Notes under the pieces: generated by a model | What the model was told of the DNA's origin: nothing | The model's input: only the letters and a program-made list of their open reading frames with translations | Database searches by the model: none | Shown here: positions 8,261 to 17,111 of the stretch, in pieces | Layout: each line of letters begins with the position of its first letter | Numbering within the stretch: the first letter of the stretch is position 1 | Translations under genes and position numbers: made by a program | Assembly (NCBI RefSeq): GCF_000526715.1 | Contig: NZ_JAGP01000001.1 | Location: 620,001 to 684,000 of the forward strand | Source: Hydrogenovibrio kuenenii DSM 12350 | GTDB lineage: Bacteria; Pseudomonadota; Gammaproteobacteria; Thiomicrospirales; Thiomicrospiraceae | Length of the DNA: 64,000 nucleotides | Direction: 5' to 3'

Positions 8261-8307
8261 CGGCTGGGACGACCCAGTTGAAGATGGTAGCTTCAGAACG
8301 ATCTGAA
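8261..8307 (+). promoter_or_regulatory. Guanidine-II (mini-ykkC) riboswitch
   Basis: Two small hairpins, each capped by the tetraloop ACGA: the first has stem CTGGG/CCCAG at 8264-8277, extendable by a C-G and two G-U pairs to 8261-8280; the second has stem TTCAGA/TCTGAA at 8292-8307. They are separated by 11 bases, and AGGA of the ribosome binding site follows 3 bases after the second stem, with the start codon at 8320. Tandem hairpins with ACGR loops just before a start codon define the guanidine-II riboswitch, where the loops kiss and free guanidinium binds each loop. It should control translation of the carboxylase and fixes the substrate of this operon as guanidine. Confidence 0.88.
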
Positions 8308-8319
8308 AAAGGAAAACCT

Positions 8320-11300
8320 ATGTTTAATAAAGTGCTGATTGCAAACCGCGGTGCCATCGCTACGCGTATTATTCGCACCCTGAAAAAAATGAATATCACT
8401 TCTGTTGTTTTGGCATCGGATGCTGACCGAGCATCGTTGCATGTAAAAGAAGCCGATGAAGTCATTTTTCTTAAAGGCAACGCAGCGACAGAAACTTATT
8501 TGAATGTTCCGTTGATTCTTGAGCGAGCAAAAGCATTGGGGGTGGAAGCGATACACCCTGGTTATGGTTTCTTGAGTGAAAACGCCAGCTTTGCGGAAGA
8601 TTGTGAACACATGGGAATCCGTTTTATCGGGCCGTCACCAAAGCATATTCGAGAGTTTGGTTTAAAGCACACAGCCCGTGAATTGGCGATTGAGGCAAAA
8701 GTGCCTTTGCTACCAGGTTCAGACCTGTTGGAAACTGTAGAAGAGGCTCTAAAAGAAGCGGATCGTATCGGTTATCCCGTAATGTTGAAAAGTACCGCGG
8801 GCGGTGGCGGTATTGGGATGCAGAAATGTGATTCGGCAGAGGTGTTGTCGGAAGCATTTGAGCAGGTCGCACGTCTGAGTCAGAACTCATTCGGTCAAGC
8901 CGGTATTTTCCTAGAGAAGTTTGTTGTTAACGCCCGTCATATCGAAATCCAGATTTTCGGTGATGGTAAAGGCAAGGTCGTTTCGCTTGGCGAGCGTGAT
9001 TGTTCATTGCAACGTCGTAACCAAAAGGTGGTGGAAGAAACGCCTGCGGTCGGCATTAGCCGAGATATGGTTGCTGAAATGGAAGCCCATGCGGTGCGTT
9101 TGGGAGAGTTGGTCAGTTACCAATCTGCCGGTACGGTTGAGTATGTTTATGATGCCGATGCCAATCAATATTATTTCTTGGAAGTAAACACGCGTTTGCA
9201 GGTAGAGCACGGTATTACCGAGGCAGTTCGTAATGTCGATTTAGTCGAATGGATGGTGCAAGTCGCCTTTGACCAAAATCTGCCAGGCGGGGGTAAGGTT
9301 AACCCAGCAACAGGACATGCCATCGAAGTACGTGTTTATGCCGAAGACCCATTTAAAAACTTCCAGCCAAGTTCCGGTAAATTGACGGGTTGGGATATGC
9401 CAACTGATTGCCGAGTGGATACCTGGTGTTCCAAAGGTCAGGAAGTCAGCTCTTTCTATGATCCTATGCTGGCGAAAATCATCGTTACAGGGAAAGACCG
9501 AAACGATGCAGTTAGTAAGTTGAACATGGCATTGAAATCAACGCGTATTTACGGTTTTGAAACCAATGTGTTTTACTTGGAGGCCTTAAGCGAATCGCCA
9601 GATTTCATCAAAGCAAAAAACTTATATACGCAATTTCTCAATAGTTTTAGCCATGACCCTTATACGGTAGAAGTGACCAATCCTGGTACTCACTCCATGT
9701 TGGTGAGCTATCCTGGGCGTGTCGGTTTTTGGGATATTGGTGTTCCGCCTTCGGGGCCGATGGATGCTTTATCGCATCGTCTTGCAAACCGTTGTTTGAA
9801 CAACCCCGAAGATGCTGCGACTATTGAAATGACCGTGTCGGGCATCAGCCTGAAGTTTGACCGTGATACGGTGATCTGCGTCACTGGAGCAGACATTCAA
9901 CCGACTTTAGATAAAGAGCCGATTCCACAATGGCAGGCGGTTCATGTTAAAGCGGGTCAACAATTTAAATCGAAAGTCATCAAAGAAACCGGGCAAAGAG
10001 CTTACTTGGCCGTGTTAGGTGGATTTGATGTGCCGGATTATATGGGCAGTAAAACCACTTTCTCGCTAGGTGGGTTTGGTGGACATGGCGGTCGTCTATT
10101 ACGTGCAGGGGATGTATTACGTTTATCCCGCCATAGTGTTCAGGATGCCGTATTGAATGACTTACCGAAAGGTTTAATTCCAAAATTGGATAACCGTGTC
10201 GAGATTGCGGTGATTTACGGGCCACAGGGCGCACCGGATTTCTTTACCGATGAAGATATAGACACCTTCTTTTCAACCGATTGGGAAGTGCATTACAACT
10301 CGAGCCGCACCGGGATTCGCCTGATCGGGCCAAAACCCAAGTGGGCGCGAACAGATGGTGGTGAAGCCGGACTGCATCCATCGAATATTCACGATAATCC
10401 TTATGCGATTGGTGCTATCGACTTCACGGGTGATATGCCGGTTATCCTGGCGCAAGATGGCCCTAGTTTGGGCGGTTTCGTTTGCCCGGCAACCATTATC
10501 GAAGCAGAGCAATGGAAAATGGGGCAATTGCGTCCAGGTGATAAAGTTCGCTTTAGACCCGTTTCGATTGAGATGGCTGAAGAAGAGCTTAAAGCTCAAG
10601 AAGCCGCTTTAGCAGGATTGACGGACTGGATGTTGGCCGATACAAAATTTCTGGCTTCGCCAACAGAGCAATCATGTCTTGCACTAGAAATTTCTTCAGA
10701 TGAACATGAGTTTGGTGTCAAATATCGCCGCTCAGGTGATAGTCATGTGTTGATTGAGTACGGTGCAATGGAGCTGGATTTGGCACTGCGTTTCCGTATT
10801 CAAGTGTTGGTAGAGAAGTTGAAAACACTGAAAGATGAAGACCCAGCCTGGCAGTTTTTACGTGATTTGACGCCAGGGATTCGTTCACTACAAGTTCACT
10901 ATGATCCGAAAAAAGTTTCTCAGAATCATTTGATTCAAATGCTGAAAGCACTGGAAGATGAGATTTCTTCAGCAAAAGATTTAACGGTGAAAAGCCGTGT
11001 TGTTCGTCTGCCTTTGTCTTGGGATGATCCAAGCACGCGTTTGGCGATTGAAAAATACATGACAACTGTGCGTCCAGATGCGCCTTGGTGTCCAAGTAAT
11101 ATTGAGTTTATTCGTCGTATCAATGGATTGGATTCGATTGAAGATGTGAAGCGTATTGTGTTCGATGCCAAATATTTGGTCATGGGCTTGGGAGATGTTT
11201 ATCTAGGAGCTCCAGTGGCGACACCTTTGGACCCTCGTCACCGCTTGGTTACCACTAAATACAATCCAGCTCGTACCTGGACACCAGAAAATGCCGTTGG

Positions 11301-11955
11301 TATCGGCGGCGCCTATATGTGTGTCTACGGTATGGAAGGCCCAGGTGGTTATCAGTTTGTCGGGCGTACCATCCAGATGTGGAATGCCTATTTCAATACG
11401 CCATTTTTCCAGCAAGGAAAACCTTGGCTGTTGGATTTCTTCGACCAGATTCAATTTTATCCAGTCAGCGAAGAAGAGTTGGCCAAGGCGAGAAATGATT
11501 TCCCGCTTGGGCGCTATGACATTGAAATCGAGGAAACGACTTTATCTTTAAGCGCGTATCAAGGGTTCTTAGCAGAAGAAGCCGATAGCATCCAAACTTT
11601 CCAAACTAAGCAACAAGCTGCTTTTGAAGCAGAGCGTCAGCGTTGGGAGGAAACCGGACAAGCGAATTTCGAGTCTAACGCTGCGCAAGAAGAAGTGCTG
11701 GGTGAGACGCCAATAGAAATTCCTGAAGGCTTTGAAGCCGCCATGTCACCGATTACCGGTAGTGCTTGGAAAATTACGGTTAAACCAGGCGACAGAGTCG
11801 AGGAAGGGGGTGTGATTGCCATTCTGGAAACGATGAAAATTGAGATTCCCGTTGAAGCAGAGTGCGATGGCACCGTGGCAGAAATTTTGGTGAATGAAGG
11901 TGACCTGATTCAAAACGGGCAGGCGTTAATGATTTTGGAGGTAGGTGAGGAATGA
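8320..11955 (+). CDS. Guanidine carboxylase (annotated in databases as urea carboxylase)
   Basis: A 1211-residue biotin-dependent carboxylase; ATG at 8320 chosen, with AGGA 7 bases upstream. Domains in order: biotin carboxylase about 1-450 (MFNKVLIANRGAIATRII, glycine-rich ATP loop STAGGGGIGM); carboxyltransferase made of fused KipA- and KipI-like parts about 465-1075 (GRVGFWDIGVPPSGPMD, later GAYMCVYGMEGPGGYQF); and biotin carrier about 1140-1211 with ETMKIE, Lys1173 being the biotin site. Urea carboxylase shares this architecture. The neighbouring DUF1989 pair and the guanidine-II riboswitch favour guanidine as substrate: guanidine plus bicarbonate plus ATP gives carboxyguanidine. It overlaps allophanate hydrolase by ATGA. 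Confidence 0.9.
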   Translation: MFNKVLIANRGAIATRIIRTLKKMNITSVVLASDADRASLHVKEADEVIFLKGNAATETYLNVPLILERAKALGVEAIHPGYGFLSENASFAEDCEHMGIRFIGPSPKHIREFGLKHTARELAIEAKVPLLPGSDLLETVEEALKEADRIGYPVMLKSTAGGGGIGMQKCDSAEVLSEAFEQVARLSQNSFGQAGIFLEKFVVNARHIEIQIFGDGKGKVVSLGERDCSLQRRNQKVVEETPAVGISRDMVAEMEAHAVRLGELVSYQSAGTVEYVYDADANQYYFLEVNTRLQVEHGITEAVRNVDLVEWMVQVAFDQNLPGGGKVNPATGHAIEVRVYAEDPFKNFQPSSGKLTGWDMPTDCRVDTWCSKGQEVSSFYDPMLAKIIVTGKDRNDAVSKLNMALKSTRIYGFETNVFYLEALSESPDFIKAKNLYTQFLNSFSHDPYTVEVTNPGTHSMLVSYPGRVGFWDIGVPPSGPMDALSHRLANRCLNNPEDAATIEMTVSGISLKFDRDTVICVTGADIQPTLDKEPIPQWQAVHVKAGQQFKSKVIKETGQRAYLAVLGGFDVPDYMGSKTTFSLGGFGGHGGRLLRAGDVLRLSRHSVQDAVLNDLPKGLIPKLDNRVEIAVIYGPQGAPDFFTDEDIDTFFSTDWEVHYNSSRTGIRLIGPKPKWARTDGGEAGLHPSNIHDNPYAIGAIDFTGDMPVILAQDGPSLGGFVCPATIIEAEQWKMGQLRPGDKVRFRPVSIEMAEEELKAQEAALAGLTDWMLADTKFLASPTEQSCLALEISSDEHEFGVKYRRSGDSHVLIEYGAMELDLALRFRIQVLVEKLKTLKDEDPAWQFLRDLTPGIRSLQVHYDPKKVSQNHLIQMLKALEDEISSAKDLTVKSRVVRLPLSWDDPSTRLAIEKYMTTVRPDAPWCPSNIEFIRRINGLDSIEDVKRIVFDAKYLVMGLGDVYLGAPVATPLDPRHRLVTTKYNPARTWTPENAVGIGGAYMCVYGMEGPGGYQFVGRTIQMWNAYFNTPFFQQGKPWLLDFFDQIQFYPVSEEELAKARNDFPLGRYDIEIEETTLSLSAYQGFLAEEADSIQTFQTKQQAAFEAERQRWEETGQANFESNAAQEEVLGETPIEIPEGFEAAMSPITGSAWKITVKPGDRVEEGGVIAILETMKIEIPVEAECDGTVAEILVNEGDLIQNGQALMILEVGEE
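9275..9293 (-). repeat. Dispersed 19 bp repeat, copy 2 (two mismatches)
   Basis: Minus-strand CCCCCGCCTGGCAGATTTT within the biotin-carboxylase part of guanidine carboxylase. Differences are at positions 1 and 5. Confidence 0.5.
10841..10859 (+). repeat. Dispersed 19 bp repeat, copy 3 (one mismatch)
   Basis: ACCCAGCCTGGCAGTTTTT within guanidine carboxylase; A to T at position 15. Confidence 0.65.
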
Positions 11956-13754
11956 GTACTCAAAGAGACTTACGTATTTCATCGTTGAAGCAGCTTTATG
12001 CTTCCGGCGAGCTGTCGCCTCGTGAGCTTATGTCTGAGCTTGTGAAAGAAGCGCAAGGTTATAGCAATCATAATATTTTTATCCATTTATTGTCTGAAGC
12101 TGAGCTAGACCCTTATTTGTCGAAACTGGAAGCCAGTGAACCAAATAGTTTGCCGTTGTGGGGCGTTCCGTTTGTCATTAAAGATAATATCGATTTGGCG
12201 GGTATTCCAACTACTGCGGCTTGCCCTGAGTACGCTTATGTACCTGAATCTTCGGCAACGGTGGTTCAGTTGTTGATTGATGCTGGAGCGATTCCTTTGG
12301 GTAAAGCCAATATGGACCAGTTCGCAACCGGCTTAGTCGGCACGCGTTCGCCTTATGGTGTGTGTCACAACTCGTTTGATTTCGATATGATTTCTGGCGG
12401 TTCAAGTTCTGGTTCGGCAGTTTCTGTGGCATTAAACCTATGTAGTTTTTCTTTGGGAACTGACACGGCAGGCTCTGGTCGTGTGCCGGCTGCATTCAAC
12501 AACTTGATTGGATTAAAGCCTTCTAAAGGACTGTTAAGTACCAAAGGTGTTGTGCCAGCGGTTCGCTCTCAAGATGTGGTGAGCGTGTTTGCGCTGAATT
12601 CGCAAGATGCCTATGACGTATTTGAAGTGGCAGCACAAGCTGACGATGAAGATGAGTTCAGTCGTGATGAAATGGCGTTGATGCCACCAGCTTGGGGCGC
12701 GCGTCCGGTATTTGGGATTCCTACTGCGGAGACTTTGGAGTTTGCGGGTGATAAGCAAGCTGAGAAGCATTTTTACGATTCAATCGCTACATTGAAAAAA
12801 CAAGGCTATGAAGTTAAAGAAATCGACTTTCAGCCTTGGTTGGACACTGCAAAACTACTCTATGAAGGTGCTTGGGTTGCTGAACGCTATGTCGCGATTG
12901 CTGACTTTATGGAAACGCATGAAGAGGTAATGGATCCGAGTGTTGGAAGCATTATCGCTGGGGCGAGAAGCTTGAGTGCAGCAGATGCATACAAAGGCAG
13001 TTATGCTCTACAGAAAGCACAGAAGTTAACCGAGTTTTTGTGGGGTGAGATTGATTGCATGATTACACCAACCACACCGACCATTTACTCTATTGAGCAG
13101 ATGCAGAAAGAACCGATTAAGCTCAATTCAATGTTGGGAACTTACACTAATTTCATGAACCTGTTGGATTATGCTGCTTTGGCAATGCCGACTGGATTCA
13201 GAGAAGACAGTTTGCCAGCAGGTCTGACTATGTTTGCACCAGCAGGTTCTGATCGTTTGTTGATGCAACTTGCCGATAAATTGCACGGTCAATTCGTGCA
13301 AACATCAGGAGCGAAGCAAACCCCTGTGACGGAAAGGAATTCATCACACTTCGTTAATCCGCATAGCATTTCGCTGGCGGTGGTTGGAGCGCATTTGACG
13401 GGCTTTCCTTTGAATTGGCAGTTAACTGAGCGCGGTGCAAAATTGTTGCAGACCACGCAAACAGCAGCAAAATATAATTTTTACGAACTCTCTGAAAGAC
13501 CAATTCTAAAGCCAGGTCTAGTGAAAAATGAAGCAACAGGCTTTAGCATTGAAGTAGAAGTATGGGCGATGCCTAAGCAGCATTTAGGCTCTTTTCTGGC
13601 ATTGATTCCATCACCGTTGGGTTTGGGTAAGGTTGAGTTGGTTGATGGTTCGCAAGTGGTCGGTTTTATTTGTGAGCCTTATGGTATAGAAGGTGCCAAG
13701 AGTATCAGCCAAACCGGTGGTTGGCGCAACTGGATGTCGGAAAGAGATCATTAA
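11952..13754 (+). CDS. atzF: Allophanate hydrolase
   Basis: A 600-residue amidase-signature enzyme. The catalytic Ser-cisSer-Lys triad is visible as Lys77 (FVIKDNIDLAG), a serine of GGSSSGSAV (about 151-153) and nucleophile Ser175 (TDTAGSGRVPA). The C-terminal domain (about 470-600, AVVGAHLTGFPLN...GICEPYG-like sequence ending GGWRNW) matches the AtzF second domain. It converts allophanate to two ammonia and two carbon dioxide, the last step of guanidine nitrogen release. Here it is a separate polypeptide, not fused to the carboxylase as in fungal urea amidolyase. It overlaps the carboxylase by four bases and closes the operon. Confidence 0.92.
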   Translation: MSTQRDLRISSLKQLYASGELSPRELMSELVKEAQGYSNHNIFIHLLSEAELDPYLSKLEASEPNSLPLWGVPFVIKDNIDLAGIPTTAACPEYAYVPESSATVVQLLIDAGAIPLGKANMDQFATGLVGTRSPYGVCHNSFDFDMISGGSSSGSAVSVALNLCSFSLGTDTAGSGRVPAAFNNLIGLKPSKGLLSTKGVVPAVRSQDVVSVFALNSQDAYDVFEVAAQADDEDEFSRDEMALMPPAWGARPVFGIPTAETLEFAGDKQAEKHFYDSIATLKKQGYEVKEIDFQPWLDTAKLLYEGAWVAERYVAIADFMETHEEVMDPSVGSIIAGARSLSAADAYKGSYALQKAQKLTEFLWGEIDCMITPTTPTIYSIEQMQKEPIKLNSMLGTYTNFMNLLDYAALAMPTGFREDSLPAGLTMFAPAGSDRLLMQLADKLHGQFVQTSGAKQTPVTERNSSHFVNPHSISLAVVGAHLTGFPLNWQLTERGAKLLQTTQTAAKYNFYELSERPILKPGLVKNEATGFSIEVEVWAMPKQHLGSFLALIPSPLGLGKVELVDGSQVVGFICEPYGIEGAKSISQTGGWRNWMSERDH

Positions 13755-13774
13755 CTTTCCACTTTAGCTAAGGC

Positions 13775-13810
13775 TCCAGACTTTTGTAATTACCTTGGAG
13801 AAAGTCTGGA
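13775..13810 (+). terminator. Hairpin after the guanidine operon
   Basis: A perfect 10 bp stem, TCCAGACTTT / AAAGTCTGGA, with a 16-base loop, starts 20 bases after the allophanate hydrolase stop. The following tract (ATCTTGGTTTAATTTTG) is only moderately T-rich, so termination may be partial. Confidence 0.6.
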
Positions 13811-14063
13811 ATCTTGGTTTAATTTTGTTTCAAAGCTTGTTTTCTTTGCTGTGTTTTGTACAATCAAAACATCTAATCTTTTAATTTAAGTATTTAAATT
13901 TCAAACGTTTTTTATCCTGATGACGATATTTGGGGTAGAACAAACAGTCTTTTTTAAATCGCATCAATCGATGATGTGTGTCTGTGTGCGTGCCATGATG
14001 GCGTAAGTCGTGCATCGAAACTATGAACCGTCAAAGCCTTGAATAAGGGAGGAATAGGATTCT
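13811..14063 (+). promoter_or_regulatory. Leader of the sucrose operon with a candidate promoter
   Basis: Together with the terminator this makes a gene-free stretch of 309 bases. TTGTTT at 13837-13842 and TACAAT at 13859-13864 are separated by 16 bases and could be a housekeeping promoter, leaving a leader of about 190 bases. A strong GGGAGGAA ribosome site precedes the first gene. I see no known riboswitch; the long leader could hold an osmotic control element, but nothing in the sequence proves it. Confidence 0.35.
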
Positions 14064-16253
14064 ATGCCTGAGACAGGGAAGTTGTACATTGCGTTAATCA
14101 GTGTGCATGGTTTGATTCGTGGAAAAAATCTTGAGTTGGGGCGAGATGCTGATACCGGCGGGCAAACACTCTATGTGCTTGAACTTGCTCAGGCTTTAGC
14201 CAAACATCCTGCTGTTGGCCGTGTGGATTTGTTTACCCGTAAAGTGGTAGATGATGATGTTTCAAAAGACTATGCCGTACCTCGTGAAAAACTGCCTAAT
14301 CATTTGCAAATAGTTCGGATTGAAGCCGGCCCAAACCAGTATGTGCAAAAAGAACAGCTTTGGGACTACCTAGACGCTTTTACCGACAATATGATGAACT
14401 ATTTTCGCGAGCAGGATGCTTACCCGGATATCTTACATAGTCATTATGCGGATGGTGGTTATGTGGCAGAACATCTGGCGAATCAACTCGGTATTCCTTT
14501 GGTTCATACAGGGCATTCTTTAGGGCGCGTGAAGCGTAGGCGATTGTTAGCCAGTGGATTGTCCGCACAAGAAATTGAAGTTCTCTACAACATGACGCGT
14601 CGAATCGATGCGGAAGAAAATGTGTTGGCTGTTGCCGAAAGGGTGATTACCAGCACTCACCAGGAAATAGAAGAACAATACGAGCTCTATGACTTCTATC
14701 AGCCTGAAAAAATGCGTGTATTGCCACCAGGAACGAATCTAAATGATTTTATGCCACCTGATGGTGATCATGAGTTGGATACCCCTTTGTTTTACGAACT
14801 GGTGAAACATCTGAAAGAACCATTCCGTCCGATAATTCTTGCTTTATCCAGACCTGACAAGCGAAAAAATATTGTTTCTTTGGTTGAGGCCTATGGTCAA
14901 TCTTTAAGACTGCAATCATTGGCGAATTTGGTCATTATTGCGGGTAATCGAGATGATATAGACGATTTGGAGCATGGAGCACAATCTGTATTTCAAGAGA
15001 TTTTTGTGGCGATAGACCGTTATGATCTTTACGGCAAAGTTGCATTACCAAAGCATCATAAACGAGAACAAGTTTCCCAAATTTATCGAATTGCCGCCGC
15101 GACCAAAGGTATTTTTGTCAATCCCGCACTGACCGAACCTTTTGGATTGACTCTGATAGAAGCAGCCGCTTCTGGGCTGCCCATCGTGGCAACAGAAGAT
15201 GGTGGGCCGAGAGACATCATTGGCAATTGTCATAACGGTATTTTGATTGATCCTTTGGAGCCTGAAACCCTCAGTGATGCCTTATTAAAGCTACTGACTT
15301 TTCCTGACTTGTATAGTCGCTATGTAGAGAACGGTTTAAAAGGTGTGCGAGAGCATTACTCTTGGGACGCGCACGTTGAACGCTATTTGGATGTTACGGA
15401 AACCATAGCGAAAGATTCAGAACAACGACTGAAGCCGAGTGTATCAGGGCAGCGTCGAGATATTTATCCTGATCGTGTCTTTGTCACGAGTTTGGATCAA
15501 AACTTAATGGGCGACAGTGAATCATTGCATGAGTTGATAGGTCTGTTGCGTCAAAATCGTAAGAACACATTATTTATCGTCGCAACCGGAAGGCGTCTAG
15601 ATTCTGCATTGAAGCTAATGAAAAAAAATGGCATGCCGGAGCCGGATATTTTGATTAGTAGTGGCGGAACCGAAATCAATTATGCACCCAAACTTACCAT
15701 GGATACTGCATGGGCAAAACACATCGATTATCACTGGACAAGGCATAAATTAAAGCAGCTTTTGGATGAATATCCAGGTTTGGAACGTCAGCCAAAACTT
15801 GAACAAAGCTTCTTCAAACTCAGTTATTTTATTGATCCCGATATAGCCGATGTAGAAGAGATTAAACGTTTGTTGCATAAAGAAGAGCAGTCGGTGAATG
15901 TACAACTGTCATTTGGACAGTTTTTAGATATCTTGCCGATACGCGCGTCAAAAGGCATGGCTCTGCGCTATGTTGTCAATCAATGGCAAATTCCTTTGGA
16001 AAGGGTTTTTGTTGCAGGTGGTGCTGGCTCGGATGAAGATATGATGCGAGGCAATTCATTGGCTGCAGTCGTGGCAAACCGCCATGATGAAGAGTTATCT
16101 AAATTGGTGGATATTGATCGTATTTATTTTGCCGACCAACCTTATGAAAAAGGAATATTGGAAGCCTTAGAATTTTATGATTTCTTTGGTAGCTGTCGTG
16201 ATCCGCGTGAAGAACAGGACGTAATCAAAACCATGGAGGTTGAAGGTTCGTGA
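14064..16253 (+). CDS. Sucrose-phosphate synthase with degenerate phosphatase-like tail
   Basis: A 729-residue protein. Residues 1-450 are a family-4 glycosyltransferase: N-terminal SVHGLIRGKNLELGRDADTGGQ-type donor/acceptor loop and the C-terminal LTEPFGLTLIEAAASGLPIV motif with the retaining Glu pair. It makes sucrose 6-phosphate from UDP- or ADP-glucose and fructose 6-phosphate. Residues about 468-710 form a HAD-like domain resembling sucrose-phosphatase, but the expected DxDxT nucleophile motif reads SLDQN: the first Asp is Ser476. So the tail is probably non-catalytic, and the separate phosphatase next door does that step. It overlaps the phosphatase gene by 4 bases. Confidence 0.92.
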   Translation: MPETGKLYIALISVHGLIRGKNLELGRDADTGGQTLYVLELAQALAKHPAVGRVDLFTRKVVDDDVSKDYAVPREKLPNHLQIVRIEAGPNQYVQKEQLWDYLDAFTDNMMNYFREQDAYPDILHSHYADGGYVAEHLANQLGIPLVHTGHSLGRVKRRRLLASGLSAQEIEVLYNMTRRIDAEENVLAVAERVITSTHQEIEEQYELYDFYQPEKMRVLPPGTNLNDFMPPDGDHELDTPLFYELVKHLKEPFRPIILALSRPDKRKNIVSLVEAYGQSLRLQSLANLVIIAGNRDDIDDLEHGAQSVFQEIFVAIDRYDLYGKVALPKHHKREQVSQIYRIAAATKGIFVNPALTEPFGLTLIEAAASGLPIVATEDGGPRDIIGNCHNGILIDPLEPETLSDALLKLLTFPDLYSRYVENGLKGVREHYSWDAHVERYLDVTETIAKDSEQRLKPSVSGQRRDIYPDRVFVTSLDQNLMGDSESLHELIGLLRQNRKNTLFIVATGRRLDSALKLMKKNGMPEPDILISSGGTEINYAPKLTMDTAWAKHIDYHWTRHKLKQLLDEYPGLERQPKLEQSFFKLSYFIDPDIADVEEIKRLLHKEEQSVNVQLSFGQFLDILPIRASKGMALRYVVNQWQIPLERVFVAGGAGSDEDMMRGNSLAAVVANRHDEELSKLVDIDRIYFADQPYEKGILEALEFYDFFGSCRDPREEQDVIKTMEVEGS

Positions 16254-17095
16254 ATCAGCAATCGATACTCTTGTGTACCGACATGGATCGTACATTGATT
16301 CCTAATGGTGAACAGCCAGATGAACCTGAATCAAGGCGTTTATTTGCTCAGTGTTGTCGTTTGGATGACGTAAGCTTGATTTATGTAACAGGTAGGCATA
16401 AAGCTCTTGTAGAAGAAGCAATAGCGGAATATAACTTACCGACACCGGATTACGCGATTACCGATGTTGGTACACAAATCTATCATGTCGATAACGGTAA
16501 GTGGCAAGTTTGGCAAGTTTGGGAAGACGAAATCGCGCCGGATTGGCAAGGTTGGACAAACCAGAGTATTCGAAAACTGTTAGCGCCAATAGAGCAACTC
16601 TTACCTCAAGAAGAAAGTAAGCAGAATCATCATAAATTGAGTTATTACGTTTCTTTGCCTGTAGATGAAAAAATCTTGATGAAACAAGTCGAGGCCAGCC
16701 TGGCAGAAAATGCGATTAAGGCGAATCTGATTTGGAGTATTGATGATTTAACTAATGTTGGATTGCTGGATATTTTGCCTGCTTCTGCAACAAAACTTCA
16801 TGCGATTCGCTTTTTACATCAACGCCTGAATCATGGAGAAAATCAGGTGTTTTTTGCTGGAGATAGTGGTAATGATTTGCCTGTGTTGGCAAGTGAAATT
16901 CCTTCGGTTTTAGTGGCAAATGCGACGGATTCAGTTAGAAAAGAAGCGCAATTGCAGGCAAGAAAACTGGGAAATGAAAGAGCACTTTATTTAGCGAAAA
17001 AGCAGCAACAAGGTAACGGCAATTACGTGGATGGTATTTTGCAAGGATTGGAATACTTTAAATTTTGTAATTTAAGGCTTAAATCAGGCGATTGA
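16250..17095 (+). CDS. Sucrose-6-phosphate phosphatase
   Basis: A 281-residue HAD-superfamily hydrolase; start is GTG at 16250, overlapping the synthase stop by four bases. Motif I is intact, TDMDRTL with Asp11 as nucleophile and Asp13 as acid/base; motif II is YVTGRH, and motif IV GDSGNDLPVL is present. It removes phosphate from sucrose 6-phosphate, driving the synthase forward. Its intact motif I contrasts with the altered one in the synthase tail. Cytosolic, second gene of the sucrose operon. Confidence 0.92.
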   Translation: MNQQSILLCTDMDRTLIPNGEQPDEPESRRLFAQCCRLDDVSLIYVTGRHKALVEEAIAEYNLPTPDYAITDVGTQIYHVDNGKWQVWQVWEDEIAPDWQGWTNQSIRKLLAPIEQLLPQEESKQNHHKLSYYVSLPVDEKILMKQVEASLAENAIKANLIWSIDDLTNVGLLDILPASATKLHAIRFLHQRLNHGENQVFFAGDSGNDLPVLASEIPSVLVANATDSVRKEAQLQARKLGNERALYLAKKQQQGNGNYVDGILQGLEYFKFCNLRLKSGD

Positions 17096-17111
17096 TTGAG
17101 GTAAAGGGAAG

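Noticed and set aside
8320-13754. Urea amidolyase (urea carboxylase plus allophanate hydrolase) as the function of the operon
   Set aside because: The DUF1989 pair and the guanidine-II riboswitch directly before the carboxylase point to guanidine; urea remains only a secondary possibility.
16693-16711. Further copy of the 19 bp repeat in the sucrose phosphatase gene
   Set aside because: The core CCAGCCTGGCAGA is present, but both ends differ (five mismatches), too weak to count.
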